A DNA stretch of 64,000 bases from Latrodectus hesperus (lineage: Eukaryota > Arthropoda > Arachnida > Araneae > Theridiidae): NCBI GenBank assembly GCA_037975125.1, contig CM075852.1:13130813-13194812 (forward strand), in the 5' to 3' direction. Within the stretch, counting starts at the first letter, position 1. Each line of letters opens with the position of its first letter. The notes beneath the pieces are model-generated. The model ran no database searches and was not told the DNA's origin. It saw nothing but the letters and a program-made list of their open reading frames with translations. This document shows positions 22,197 to 33,570 of the stretch, in pieces. Both the position numbers and the translations under genes were made by a program.

Positions 22197-22917
22197 CAGG
22201 GTGCGGCAGAACCGACTAAGCATTTTCTATCGATTAACCTCTGGGTCTGTGGTGGGGGATAGGCAGTTACATATGGTCTGCCTTTGTTCAATCGGTGGCC
22301 CCATTTCAGTAGCCAACATGGTCTGGACTGGTGCACATCGTGGTTTTGCCACTCGCGCTTATTATGAAGACAACAGATCCGCGATCGCTACATAACGAGC
22401 TTTTCGGTGACAGTTCTACATTCCACGCAACAATGCCACTCCTAACGCAAACACAATTCGGTCCTGGGTTCACATTTGGAGTAAACTGATTGCACACTAA
22501 GAATAGATACACATAGCCGACGCAGATCCATCAGAACGCTAGAAAATGTGCACCGGGTGAGAACAGCAGTTCAACAATCGCGCAACTTTCTGCTCGACGA
22601 CATCCTGTTGCATTGGAGATTTCAGACTGAAATGCGATTTGAAGTTGTGAGACTACTTTCTTTGTTGATATCTGAAGGAAAAGGTTTTCAAAAACTGCCC
22701 TGACACCCTACCAGTGATAAAAGAGCGGATTATTGACGAAGTGAATGCCATACCCCGCAATATATGTGCAAGAGTTACTCGAAACTTCAGGGATCGTCTA
22801 CAACAATGTATTGATGCTAACAGCCGCCATCTTGAGGAAATTATTTTAAAACTTAAATGAATGTAAAATGGTTTATTGTGCTCCTTAACACTGCTTAGTC
22901 GGTTCTGCCACACCCTG
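22197..22917 (+). mobile_element. Tc1/mariner-superfamily element, internally deleted
   Basis: The ends are 26-bp inverted repeats beginning CAGGGTG and containing GGCAGAACCGACTAAGCA, with one mismatch (base 8, C on the left and T on the right). TA duplications flank the element at 22195-22196 and 22918-22919. At 721 bp it is too short for a full transposase gene. Recognisable protein pieces belong only to the N-terminal and C-terminal parts of a transposase, so the catalytic middle was lost. It is non-autonomous but keeps both ends. Confidence 0.88.
22318..22860 (+). pseudogene. Transposase remnant with DUF4817-like N-terminus
   Basis: From the ATG at 22318 the frame gives GAHRGFATRAYYEDNRSAIA, which matches the N-terminal helix-turn-helix region (DUF4817 type) found in arthropod Tc1/mariner-like transposases. 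Stops and frame changes follow. A stretch with a WVHIW motif and then ENVHRVRTAVQQS is the linker after that domain. From about 22690 to the TGA at 22858-22860 a different frame gives the C-terminal part (LPVIKERIIDEVNAIP, later VTRNFRDRLQQCIDANS). The central DDE catalytic region of roughly 150-200 residues is absent. Not functional. Confidence 0.8.
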
Positions 22918-25070
22918 TACTGTATTTTCGTACAGAATTAGAATTTCCAAAATATATTGTTGTTGCTATTCCTCATCAGTCAACAAAACTAAGCAAAATT
23001 TATGACTCTCATAGATAAGGAAAGAAGAGCAGCTTCTGCGATCAATGAAGACTGGAGCACCAACAGTTAAGAGACTGGTTCAGTTCCTGTAAATTTTAAC
23101 AGGGCAAAAAAGAATGGTTTTCTCGATTTGGGAGACCTTACTAGTCATAAAATTCCCCATTTCACCCAGCAACACTATCTTGCCAATATGAGGTAATTTA
23201 CATGACCTAAGCATATAACATATTTTAATTGAGTAAATTGGATATTCACCAAATTATCATCTTCCTGCATATCACTGCTATATTGGATTATTTTATTATG
23301 AGTCATATTCAAATGAAAAAAACCCTTTCAAAATTCTGAACTCGTATTATTTGATTTCCAGGTGCTTATAAAAGTTAAAAGAAATTCTGTGAAAGAGACT
23401 ATCCAATGCAAACGCAAGTGTTAAAGTGGATTTCATCCAGTAGGAGTGATGAATGAGTATAACATGAAATGAATTCTGTTAAAATAATTCAGTGTCAGTG
23501 ACGATTTCTGAAAGCTATTTGAACGTAAAATAAATTTCTATAAATGACAATTTATTGCCATAATTGACCTTATCTTAGGTATGAATCAAAGGAGTTTTCT
23601 CATTGCTTTCAATGTAAATATGCTTCTTAAGACACATATTTTATTGAAAAAGTTTTCCACTTACTTTCTAAATTGGACTAAATGGTAAAACAATTGCATG
23701 TACCTTGAAGGAAATAAACTTTATTATAATACATAGTTTTCTTTAACTTTTTGATAATCAATTTTTATTCTTTATTTAACCTATCTTCTATTTTAAGCCT
23801 ATTTATTTAAGCTTTAGGCATTGGCTCGCAAAATAATTTTAAAAAATAATTTATTTAAAAATGTTCATCATAAGGACTTCTTTAATGGAAAGGAAAAATA
23901 GGAAGACAATTTTGAAAGCATTACTTGAATTTAAATAAATTATTTCCCGAACGAGAAGAATGAGATGCACAGTTATGTCTTAGGTTCAAAGTATATAATT
24001 TTTTTCTCACTTACCACTTTAGTCAGTTAAATGATTTTCCTCCAGAATTAATGAGAAAAATGAGTTTTATTTCATAGTGAAGCTCGAAATTAATTTCCCC
24101 ATTTGTGTATTCAGAATTTTAAACCCGGAAGTAAAATATGCATAACATTATAAAGATGGGATCAGAATAATCCATTGTCTTCGTTCATTATACTTATAAT
24201 ATTTTTAACGGTTCTTTGATTCATGAATATAAAAAAAATAATAAAATAATTTTTTAAAAACTGATAAACACATACATTTAAATTTTGAGAGAGAAAATTA
24301 CAAATGTTAATAGTATGAAATAGGTATTATAAAAGTAAAGAAAATCTTTTTCCTTAGGGATATAAAATCAAATGAAAATAAAAATATCAAAAATGCCTCC
24401 AAGTATTTATGTAAATAATGGATACTTTTCAGTGAATAAGAGTTGCATCGTGAATCCATAAAATTGTTACTTGGTTATTTTTTTAATTATTATTGTTTTG
24501 TTCTAATGCAAAATTAATAAAAACTAAATCCTATATGTGAGAGAGAAGATTAACTAAAAATTTCACATAACTTTAATTACATTATGATTATGCGATAACA
24601 AAACCTAATACGATTTTAAATTTAATGCTGAACACAAAACCTTCATTTCGATATAAAACATTGACAAAACATTATAATTTGCATATTAGCCAAAGTTGCA
24701 ATTTATTTTTTAACTTATACTATCAAGAAAGCTTTTGAAAAAACAGGTAATTATTTTTTATGATTAGTTATCAATAGGAGTTATTTCATTCATTAGTTAC
24801 ATCTAATATTTCACCACTATTACAGAATAATATTTCAGAAAAATGTTTTCTGAAAATGCCATTAATACTATTTCAGAAACATGTTTCTGAAATAGATTTT
24901 TAAATATTCATCATTTATATACATTGTGGTGTAAAGGAAGCCATTGCTGTAGCAAAACGTTTTGTTTAATATAATATATTTACTTCCTCCTTCATTAACG
25001 GTTGATAATTTTAGGTCACTGTCTAGTATGAGTTCCACACTAATAAATATAAGAAAATAACCTTAGGCTT
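22918..25070. other. AT-rich non-coding stretch
   Basis: From 22960 to 23200 the sequence is slightly GC-richer but carries no frame I can name. The remainder is AT-rich. The palindrome cluster near 24850 is listed separately. Confidence 0.4.
24833..24895. repeat. Two adjacent palindromes built on TTTCAGAAA
   Basis: The first palindrome, 24833-24855, is TTTCAGAAAA, three bases, TTTTCTGAAA. The second, 24868-24895, is a 28-bp perfect palindrome with no spacer, centred on CATG, with arms CTATTTCAGAAACA and its complement. Both share the half-site TTTCAGAAA. A 28-bp perfect palindrome is longer than expected by chance in 64 kb. It may bind a dimeric protein or be a repeat-generated structure. 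Confidence 0.65.
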
Positions 25071-25080
25071 ATACAAATAT

Positions 25081-25392
25081 GTTGTTGTTGTTGTCGTGTG
25101 CCAGCTAGGCTGGCATTACGTGGTCGGCTGCTCCACTTTTCCATATTTTATTTATCCATATTTTATCTATCCACTTTTCCATATATTAACCATATTTTGG
25201 TGTGGAGTCCGACTTCCTCAGTACACACATGCCATAGGGACCCGTTTATAGGGTAGGCAACCATTCACACAAGGAAAGGACAAAGACAGGATAGATAGAG
25301 AGAGAAAGTACATCCATGCCCGAACCGGGATTCGAACCCAGGACCTCCTTATTCGTAGTCAGGCACGCTGACCACTAGACAAGTTGGTCGGC
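25081..25392 (-). repeat. SINE-B, complete copy with target duplication
   Basis: On the minus strand the tRNA-like head holds an A box (GTCTAGTGGTCAGCG) and a B box (GGGTTCGAATCCC), the internal polymerase III promoter. It ends in a CAACAACAACAA tail (25082-25093 on the plus strand). A perfect 10-bp duplication ATACAAATAT lies at 25071-25080 and 25393-25402. Near the tail the words CCATATTTTAT and TATCCA are repeated several times, an internal expansion not present in the copy at 40856. It is not a tRNA gene: the head continues into the SINE body and lacks paired acceptor arms. Confidence 0.93.
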
Positions 25393-25402
25393 ATACAAAT
25401 AT

Positions 25403-25722
25403 ATGTATTAAATGCATATGGACCTTTTCCAAATATTGGGAGATCTTTGATTGGATTGAGGATGATCAAGAAAGTTCTATTCAGTTATCAATTATGTTTT
25501 TGTGAAACAGCTTTTCCAAGAAATAGCCACAGTGATGCTTTGCCTTAATGTTCAGAAAGCAACGGGCGTAAAAAAATGTCGATAATCTCTTGGAAAAGCA
25601 ATAAAAATGTGCATTAAAATCATGTTCAAACTATTCTTCTAAATATTAGTTTTCTTTTTTTAAATGAAAGTTTTCAAGTTTAGTTTCTCTCTTTTTCTAT
25701 AATATAATAGTTTTTTTTAATC
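25403..25722. other. AT-rich non-coding spacer
   Basis: AT-rich sequence between SINE-B and the likely solo LTR. No feature is supported. Confidence 0.4.
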
Positions 25723-25727
25723 AACTC

Positions 25728-26006
25728 TGTAGTGTCTGTTCTGTAGAAGAAAGCACAACTCGAACAAATGCAAACATTTATTTAAAAAAATAAAATTAGT
25801 AATTAATAGTATAGTATATTAAAATTATAATTAATAGAAATTTGATTATGGCCCTACAGAACAAACACCCAAGGAGAGCCAGCTAAACCTCCTCGTTCGC
25901 TGGTCCAAGACAATCTCTCTCCGCCGGAGCGGACTCCCTCCTCTCCTCTCTCTCAATGACTACAGCGCCATCATGTGAAGAGAATGAGGAGTATCCTAAC
26001 ACTACA
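25728..26006. mobile_element. Likely solo LTR of an LTR retrotransposon
   Basis: The 279-bp segment begins TGTAGTGT and ends ACACTACA, perfect 8-bp inverted ends with the TG...CA signature of LTRs. Flanking 5-bp sequences AACTC (25723-25727) and AACTT (26007-26011) match a target duplication with one change. The right half is GC-rich, with CTCT-rich tracts, unlike the host DNA. No internal gag or pol lies beside it, so recombination between two LTRs probably removed the body. It does not resemble the 3' end of the gypsy element at 33571-38182. Confidence 0.6.
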
Positions 26007-26011
26007 AACTT

Positions 26012-28407
26012 TTTTGGAAATACTTGTTTCAGTTTCACATGTCAATTATATGTGTAAAAAAAGTCGCTGGATATACAAAATACAATGAACTATAATTCCG
26101 TAAAGTTAGTTGGCTTATTTTTTTAATATTTTTTACATGTAAGATAATTTATTTCTTAAGTATTTGTTTATTTTTATTAATTACATAATAAGTTTTTTAA
26201 AATATTCCGAATCATTAACCAACAATATTTTTAAAACAAAGCATTTTAAAAAAAAAACAGATTAAGAATTTTTCTCAAATTATGTGATAAAATTTGAAAA
26301 AATAATGTAAATTAATCTACTTATATAAACTAGTTAATAAACACCATGGCGTTTTCACTCTAAAAAAGCATTCTGATGCATATATACTACACAGTTTTAC
26401 AACTGACCACCATGTCAGTTTTAAAAGTCATTCCAAGAGATTTTAATACTCTTTTAAGAAGTAAAATAATTTTTACGTCAATGAACTGAGTATTCAGTCC
26501 TAGAAATCTCAAAATTTGGTAAAGGTTTCTTTTTTTGTAAGCAAATTCATCATCAGATGTCATGATTCACACACAATGATGTAAAATCTAAAATATTTCA
26601 GTGCATGAAAGCATTATGTTCATGATCAATTTGTAATTTTCATATGTGTAACATAATCGAATACCCCCCCCAAATTTTCTGCTAATCAAATTGATTTCTT
26701 TTGTAAGGAAATGAATAAAGATTCGCAACACTAGTGAAGGATGCACAATAACCTAATGCATGATGAACCATTTAAGAAAAGCGTCGAAAATTGCTGCAAC
26801 GAATGCTGAAAAGTTTCCTGTGAGTTTACAAAATTAAATACAATGTAACAAACGTTTGTTCTCTTGTATATTTTTAGATACTTATAAATAAATAAATGAG
26901 AACTGTATATATTGTGTGTGTCTTTAAAAGCTCATTAGTTTTATTTTATTTTATATATTATATTTTATAAGCAAATAATTCCTTTAATATGATTAAAAAA
27001 GGGAACTAGAAAATGGCGTAACACATTTTATAAAAAGAAAATGATTGCTATTTTGATATATAGCAAATTTCTAGTAGATTTAATAATAAAGCATATTTTA
27101 GAATGATGACATACTGCCATCATTCCAAAATATGCGTCAATCATCAAATGTCATCTACTTATTTATTTTTATCTTTTGTTGTCTGCTGACAGTTCTCGAA
27201 TTTCTGAGTTGGAGTTACTTATCAAGATTGTAAATCAGGTCACGATATACTGAGCTCAAAACGCTTAAAATTTTATTAACTATGATTAATAAATGTTCAG
27301 AGAATATACATTTGGTGATGCAATATCAATTTTTACTTTTTATCAAAATAGAAGTTAAACGAAATCTACTTCAAACCATCATTAGTAGGAACATTTTGCA
27401 ATAACAATTATTTAATTCTGTATAATTTGTTTACCTCATATGATGATAATTTTAACATTTTTATATCATTTATATTTATCCGCAAATGTTACAATACATG
27501 ATAGATCAAATATCTGAAATTGTAACATGAAACGGTTAAAACTTTATACATTTGAATGATGAGGTTCAAGAAATAAGACATTTTTTGTCCATACAAAAAG
27601 AGAAAAAATATAGCCCAGATTTCTGCAAGAAATACTGCGGCATTTACTTGTTTAGAAGTTATACTTTTAGCACTGAGGTGTTTATGTGAATTTAAAAAAT
27701 AAAAATTTTACTGTGATTCAAAAATGGATTTTAAAAAAAGTGCTTGGAGATATATTGAAATATATTGTCAATAATATTGGGATTCAAATTATATTCGTAG
27801 ATACAGAGGTTAAACAGCAAGAAAATCTAATTGAATTATTTGGGTTCTAATTATGTTCAAGATTTGCTAAATATTTTTGATTCGATAATCAAATTTTTAG
27901 GGTTGTACAACATGTACAATTTACTGTTATTATTTTTTTATTAGCAAATTAAAATTTATACTTTTTTATTTTCATTTTTATTTTCTCGTTACTGGGATAG
28001 TTTTTACAATAGACAAACATATCGACTTCTTTTAGTGAGTAAATATAAGAATCTTTGGTAAACTTAAGAATATTTTCACCATTTTACATGCATATTTCTT
28101 ATCTATTCTTTCATATTATGCATTTGGCTTTTATAAAAAAAAAACTTACTGTACAGTTTTGGAATGAAACGTCAGCTTGCTCAGAAAATCATTGATTAAA
28201 ACACAAGAACAGTAACAATCTGTACAAAAATAATTGAACATAATACTTCACAGTAAATTCATTAACATAGTATTTAGCAGCTCACTTCATGGTGGCTGGA
28301 ATTCAATTTTTTGTTGTTGTGTTGTCAATTCAATGACAACAAAATAATTGTAGTTACTCTGACAAAATAGTTCTGTTACACGACTGTGCACTGTTATTAT
28401 ATAAAGT
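26012..28407. other. AT-rich stretch with one weak first-exon candidate
   Basis: Mostly AT-rich sequence. At about 26762-26821 an ATG frame of 20 codons (MMNHLRKASKIAATNAEKFP) runs into a donor-like GTGAGT. This is suggestive but far below proof. A C7 run lies near 26664-26670. Nothing else is supported. Confidence 0.3.
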
Positions 28408-28422
28408 TTGGTTCAGAAATCT

Positions 28423-29145
28423 ATGGAAATGGTCTATGGAAATCAGAACCGTACATCTGCATATCTGTCATACTGGAGTAACAACCAGAGACTCAAAAGG
28501 GATAGCCCATTTGGACTGGCCGATAAACTGGAGATAATTTTCCAATCGGTGGAGTACTCATCTCTAACACCCTGTGTTAACCTGACTGAGGGATTACTCG
28601 GAGTTCACTTTCACTCTGAACTTCCGTCCCACACAAACAAAAACTCTGATGTCCCTGAATTTTTACGACAACTGGCTCTTGAGGTCATAAATTCTGTCCC
28701 GAGTGATGCTACTCTTATATATACAGATGGTAGTAAAGACGAGTCAAATCACACTGGGAGTGGCATCTATATTGTGAACCCTGCGGTACGGCTATCTCGA
28801 CGCAACCCAGATAACTGCTCGGTCTTTAGGAGCGAATTAATTGCTATTAAGGAGGAATTAAACACCATTCTCCACTCCACAGATTCTAGTGACATTTGGA
28901 TTTTTTCAGATAGCCACGTCCAGTGGATCCCCTCCCACGTCAACATTCCTGGAAATGAAGCTGCGGATACCTTAGCAAAAAGAGGCTGCTCTGCGACGGC
29001 CACTACTGATTATGACCTAACTGTTGAAGAGATTTTCTCCGTTAGACTGGTATTTAAAAGGCTGCATCTTGCAGCTACTGATAGTCTTCGTATGGTGGCC
29101 TCGTATTCTGTTACTGACTACTGCGACAAGTACTTGAAGTACGGC
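28423..29145 (+). pseudogene. LINE fragment: RNase H domain
   Basis: This open frame encodes the linker and RNase H domain of a Jockey-like non-LTR retrotransposon polyprotein, which would remove RNA from the RNA-DNA hybrid during reverse transcription. Counting residues from 28408, the four catalytic acids are present: D107 (YTDGS), E143 (RSELIA), D168 (FSDS) and D187 (NEAAD), with H177 in IPSHVNIPGN. Between the FSDS motif and HVQWIPSH about 30-40 residues expected in the family are missing, an in-frame deletion. No reverse transcriptase or endonuclease precedes it. After about 29140 the sequence switches to another element. The strand is that of the original LINE. Confidence 0.85.
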
Positions 29146-29152
29146 CGATGTA

Positions 29153-29533
29153 ATGGAAATGTGTTTGGTTCCAGCATGTGGAGCTCCGGCACATTTCTGT
29201 GCTCCTGTACGTGGTTGGCTGGATATGGAATATCCCGGCCGTTGTATCGGACTTAGAGGTCCGGTTCTACGTCCGCCACGTTCACCAGATCTAACAACGT
29301 TGGATTTTTTCCTATGGGGCTATCTCAAGGTAGTGATGTACATAGATGTAGTGCCAACACCAATGGACTCAGTTGCTCGTCTGCATGCTGCTTGTACTTC
29401 GATGGGCCCCGCGATGCTGCAACGTGGGATGACAGCCATTCCACGGCGTGCTCAAGCCTGCCTTCACATTCACGCGGACACTTTGAACATCTGCTTAAAT
29501 TGTGCATATACTGTTGTTGATATGCTCAATTAA
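29153..29533 (+). pseudogene. Transposase C-terminal fragment
   Basis: The frame contains GAPAHF (about residues 10-15), the block next to the second catalytic aspartate, which here reads VPACGAPAHF with the Asp replaced. PPRSPDLTTLDFFLWGYLK follows, the block carrying the third catalytic aspartate, then a C-terminal helix region ending in a stop at 29531-29533. These blocks are typical of the transposases that carry a DUF4817 helix-turn-helix at the other end. The N-terminal domain and first catalytic residue are absent. It lies directly after the LINE RNase H fragment in another frame, so it is a chance juxtaposition, not a fusion protein. Confidence 0.8.
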
Positions 29534-29691
29534 GTGCTTTTTCTTGCACTAGCAGTGACGTCATACTTCGTTTTTCTTATTTTTCTCGTAAACTATGGAT
29601 CGTACAGGAACGCTTCTTTGGGCAGTTCTTATGTACTCACAACGAAGAATCTAGCTGGGCAGAGTTTATGCGGTCGTTTTGGGACACCCTG
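29153..29691 (+). mobile_element. 3' end of a Tc1/mariner-like transposon
   Basis: This piece holds the C-terminal third of a transposase gene followed by about 150 bp of untranslated sequence. It ends GGGACACCCTG at 29691 followed by TA, the terminal-repeat and target pattern of Tc1/mariner relatives whose ends start CAGGGTG. No left end with the matching CAGGGTGTCCC is visible upstream, because the junction with the LINE fragment lies near 29150. The end resembles the element at 22197-22917 only in its first seven bases, so it is a different family. Confidence 0.75.
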
Positions 29692-31032
29692 TATAAATAA
29701 ACGTAATATGATTAACATTCATAACATATTCTGTATTTATAACAAAAAAATAGCATAATTGCCTTGTGAATATTTGTCCTATGCAGTAATCCATTTAGTT
29801 GCATTAAGCTGTATATTTCTAAGTATTTGAATAAAATAAGCTTTTGTTTAAGATACTTGCAAACAATAAGATTTGATTGCTCATTGTATTGAAAACGCAA
29901 TTTGAATATAAAGTTATTTTACCATCCTATTATTGAATGATTTATCTCTAGGCTTGTTACACGTAATATGCTTAGCTAATGTATGTGTATTGTTGTGACT
30001 CAAATGATGAACGAATTAGTACTTAGTACTTATAATATTCTCATCTCAAACAGTTTTTTTATATAGCGAGTGTTCGTTGTATTAAAAAAATCCTGTTCCT
30101 AAAACAATGATTTTTGATATAATTTTTTATAGAGGATTGAATTTGAGTACTTTGTATAGTCATGTATATAAATTATAATAGTCAAGCACAAAAACATATG
30201 TTACTTAAGATTTTTTTATTTTAGTTTTTTTGATTTTTGCTAAATATAGACTTATATTTTAAATGTGTCATTTCAAATTTAAACACCGCTTAGCACAAAA
30301 CGTATTTTGCATTCTACATAAAATTGGAATTTAACTATTTTAACAACCATTCCAGTCATCATTTCTAAACCAGGTTTAATTTTAGAAAGTTGTTTGTCAA
30401 GATATTTGATCTCAATTGCATTATAATTTTTTCAGCTGGAAAGATCTAATCTATTTTTATGGAAATTCTATAAGTAGGCTCTTCACTTCAGTTTTCCTCG
30501 ATTCAAAAGATTAGGTTTGATGTAAAATGTCCAGCCTTATTGTTTATTTTAGAAATTTCAATTGGGCATTTAACAGTTTCGCGGCGTTTCTCATTCTCGT
30601 TTTTCGCACTCATTACAAAGAAAGTGGATCACTTTAATCTTCACCTTTACAAACGAGACATCACAAAACGAAAATAGAGTTTGCAAATTATTGAAACTGA
30701 TAATGAAGTTTAGAGAATAATCAGATACTAATGGGATAGTTGTATCTCTAAATTTGCAAATCTTCTCCATTTTATTTTTAACTCTTGTCATATATTTTAA
30801 ATACAAACTTATAATAAGTAATTGAAGCTTTTGCGAAGAGTTTCATTTATCGAAGTATTGAACAACTGTAGTTTTAATTTTTATTCTCATCTTCTTAAAC
30901 TTTTTAATAATTATATTTGACATTTTTATTAATAAATTTTTATCGTGAATTATCCAAAACTTTCAAATATTACGATAATGTTTATAAGACCATTAGAACA
31001 TGAGACAAAATCGAGCAATAAAGATCAATATA

Positions 31033-31330
31033 GGCAAATACACTACAATTAATATGGCATATAATTTTATTCCTAATTATGCGTTAAGGAGTTCTATAAT
31101 ACTCAACCTAAGAAAATTATAATGGGAAAAAGATAAAATTATCATTATAAAACCAAAAAACGTAAGACAATATGGATATGCACATACTAAGGCAAATGCA
31201 ATGCAATGAATATAGCATGTATAATTCTATCTTTAATTAAACGCTAAGCAGATCTATTTTGTTGAGTCTAAGAAAATTACGATAAATTAAGAAATATAAT
31301 ATCCCCAAATATATAGATAATTTATTTGGA
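31033..31330. repeat. Diverged tandem duplication, about 158-bp offset
   Basis: The segment starting GGCAAATACACTACAATTAA at 31033 recurs in diverged form at 31191 (GGCAAATGCAATGCAATGAA). The two share CAT-TATAATT, TAATTA and CTAAGAAAATTA words in the same order. Similarity fades after about 100 bp. It probably arose by an old local duplication. Confidence 0.55.
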
Positions 31331-32074
31331 TAGAAAATACGGGAAAACCCAAATCATTTATGTATGCACAGTTAGGCCTATTTGTTCTTTGATCCTCAAA
31401 ACAAAATGGCATTAACATTATTTACTTTGAGTTATTAATTTGCACGTGTGATTTGAATTCTGCTAAAATAAATCTGTCCTATACATTACAAGAAAATAAG
31501 ATAAATGAATATTACTTGTTCACATTTTCCATTCACGTATATCAACGATTTCAGAAATTGAAGTATAATTGATGATAATTTTACACGTTGTTGATCATTA
31601 TCTCAAAGTTAATTAATAAGATGTGAATTTTTATTACGATGATAAAGAGTTTCTGCAGAAAGCCGGAAAATATCTTTCATCTCCATTAGTATGACAGCTG
31701 TAGGATTCAAAATGCTTCCTTACTAAATAAAAATATAAAAAAAAAATTGGTGAGTGTGTGTATGGATATTTGATAGGAAATTGTCTTAATATATGTATGG
31801 CTCTTTTTTTATCTGATGTAACAAATATTTATTCCAGTTCTTATTAATTATGTATCATGAATACATAATTTTGAGATACATTTTATGTATATTTCAGCTA
31901 TTTAGTTAAAAAGTGGGCTTCCTTTTCTGTTCCTGGTTTCTCTGATCAACTGCTTGAAGCATAGGAAAATATTTTCAATATTTTCAGAACAGTTATCTGT
32001 TACATTAAAATCGTGCCTGGTTTACTAAGGAATCTAATTTAAGATGAAGAAGCAAATTTAACAGTAAAAAAGAA

Positions 32075-32509
32075 CAAAATTTTAAATCAGACAAAAATAA
32101 ATATCGATATTTCCAAATAAATACTCAATCCTATTTACTGAGAATTTAATAATTTAATTATTTCACAACGCTTTATATTTTGGAAAATTTATTTCAATTA
32201 TTAAAATAATATCTCTGAAAAGTTAATCATGATTTATTGATTGATTCTGAAGAATTAGCACTGAGCGTTGTAAATCATAAAACGAATGTATATCTTTAAA
32301 GTTTAAAATTTTAAATCCAAACAAAATGCATATGTATCAATATATTCTACACTCAATCTTGTTTACTCAGAATTTAGCATTTTAATTATTTCATAATATT
32401 TTATTTTTTGGAAAATTTATTTCAAACATTAAAATAATATCTCTAAAATATTAATCGGGATTTAATGATTGATTCTGAAGAACAAACACTGAACATTGTA
32501 AATGATTAT
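32075..32509. repeat. Diverged tandem duplication, about 228-bp offset
   Basis: Two units (about 32075-32278 and 32305-32508) share ordered words such as GGAAAATTTATTTCAA, ATTAAAATAATATCTCT and TTGATTGATTCTGAAGAA-like blocks, with scattered substitutions. It is non-coding. The level of divergence suggests an old event. It resembles the duplication style at 31033 and 53546. Confidence 0.65.
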
Positions 32510-33494
32510 GAATTCATTAAGGCAAGAATCGTTAGAAAAATTTGATCATGGAATCAAATCACAGAATTAATTTAGGGTAATTCTTAAATTTTATTGATTT
32601 TTTTCTCGCTGTTCTTCATCATACCATTGAAACATAGATAAATAACATCAGAGATGAGGAAATATTTGATTCGTGTGTAAATGATCTACGGATTTATATA
32701 CTAATAGAACTACTTAGCAGACAATTAGTGATATCTAGAGATAATTTTAAAATTCATTCGAAAACAAATTCTCATAATTATGAGTCTTGATCAAATGATG
32801 ATATATGCTTAATTCTTTCAATCAAATAGATATTGGATAATTATTTATCAACATACTCACTTGGCCGTAAGAAAGATATTAAACTTCGCTTAGAAAATAT
32901 ATAAAAATACTATAAGCATGATAAATGGTACAATATTTCTATACTTTCTGCTCACAAGAGAATTTAAGTTAACTGGATGTATAGCTCAATTAATGACTTG
33001 AATCTAATGCTTGCTTAAGTGATACTTTAGAATCTTAGAAAATTTAAGACATAGTTGATAAGAAACTTGCAAAACATTTGCAATGCTTACAAATTTTAGA
33101 TCTTTCAAAATGTATCGAAATCTTTCAAGAAATAAACTATACTACCGTATTCTTGTATATATAATTTTTTGTCTTATATCGTTAAAATTTGATGCTTTTT
33201 ATTCTAGTTTCTTTTTGAAATAAAAGTAATGATATTTAAGATCCATAAATATTCAGAATAATTTATATGATTTTGCTAATATTTCAAAGAGTTGGGCAGT
33301 TAAAAGATTTCAAGTCACGATCCCAATCCATGATTTTTAAAGACAAAAAGCTGATAAAACACACCTTGCATTTAAATTGAATGATTTACAAAGAGAGACA
33401 TAATAAGTATGCTGTTAGAATTTTGCATGTAATTATTTTTAAAATTTAGTGTACTTTTTCTTCACTCATTGTTTGAATTTATTTTACATAGAAT

Positions 33495-33522
33495 GTGAAA
33501 TTTTTCTTTAGAAAAATTTCAC
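33495..33522. repeat. 11-bp perfect hairpin before gag
   Basis: GTGAAATTTTT, six bases, then AAAAATTTCAC. It lies 50 bp upstream of the first recognisable gag codon of the gypsy element. It could belong to the element's leader or be chance in AT-rich DNA. Confidence 0.45.
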
Positions 33523-33570
33523 AAATTTTATAAAAAATAAATTTGTGGAAATAAAAATAATACTTTAAAT

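Larger units (their letters stand above)
29692..33494. other. AT-rich stretch with two diverged tandem duplications
   Basis: AT-rich sequence without a supported gene. Two local duplications (31033-31330 and 32075-32509) are listed separately. A 71-codon minus-strand frame at 30591-30806 has no recognisable domain. Confidence 0.4.

Noticed and set aside
26762..26821. First coding exon with a targeting-peptide-like N-terminus
   Set aside because: Only 20 codons before a donor-like GTGAGT, with no upstream promoter signal or downstream exon; kept only as a remark in the regional note.
28767..29003. Minus-strand protein frame
   Set aside because: It is the shadow of the RNase H coding sequence on the plus strand.
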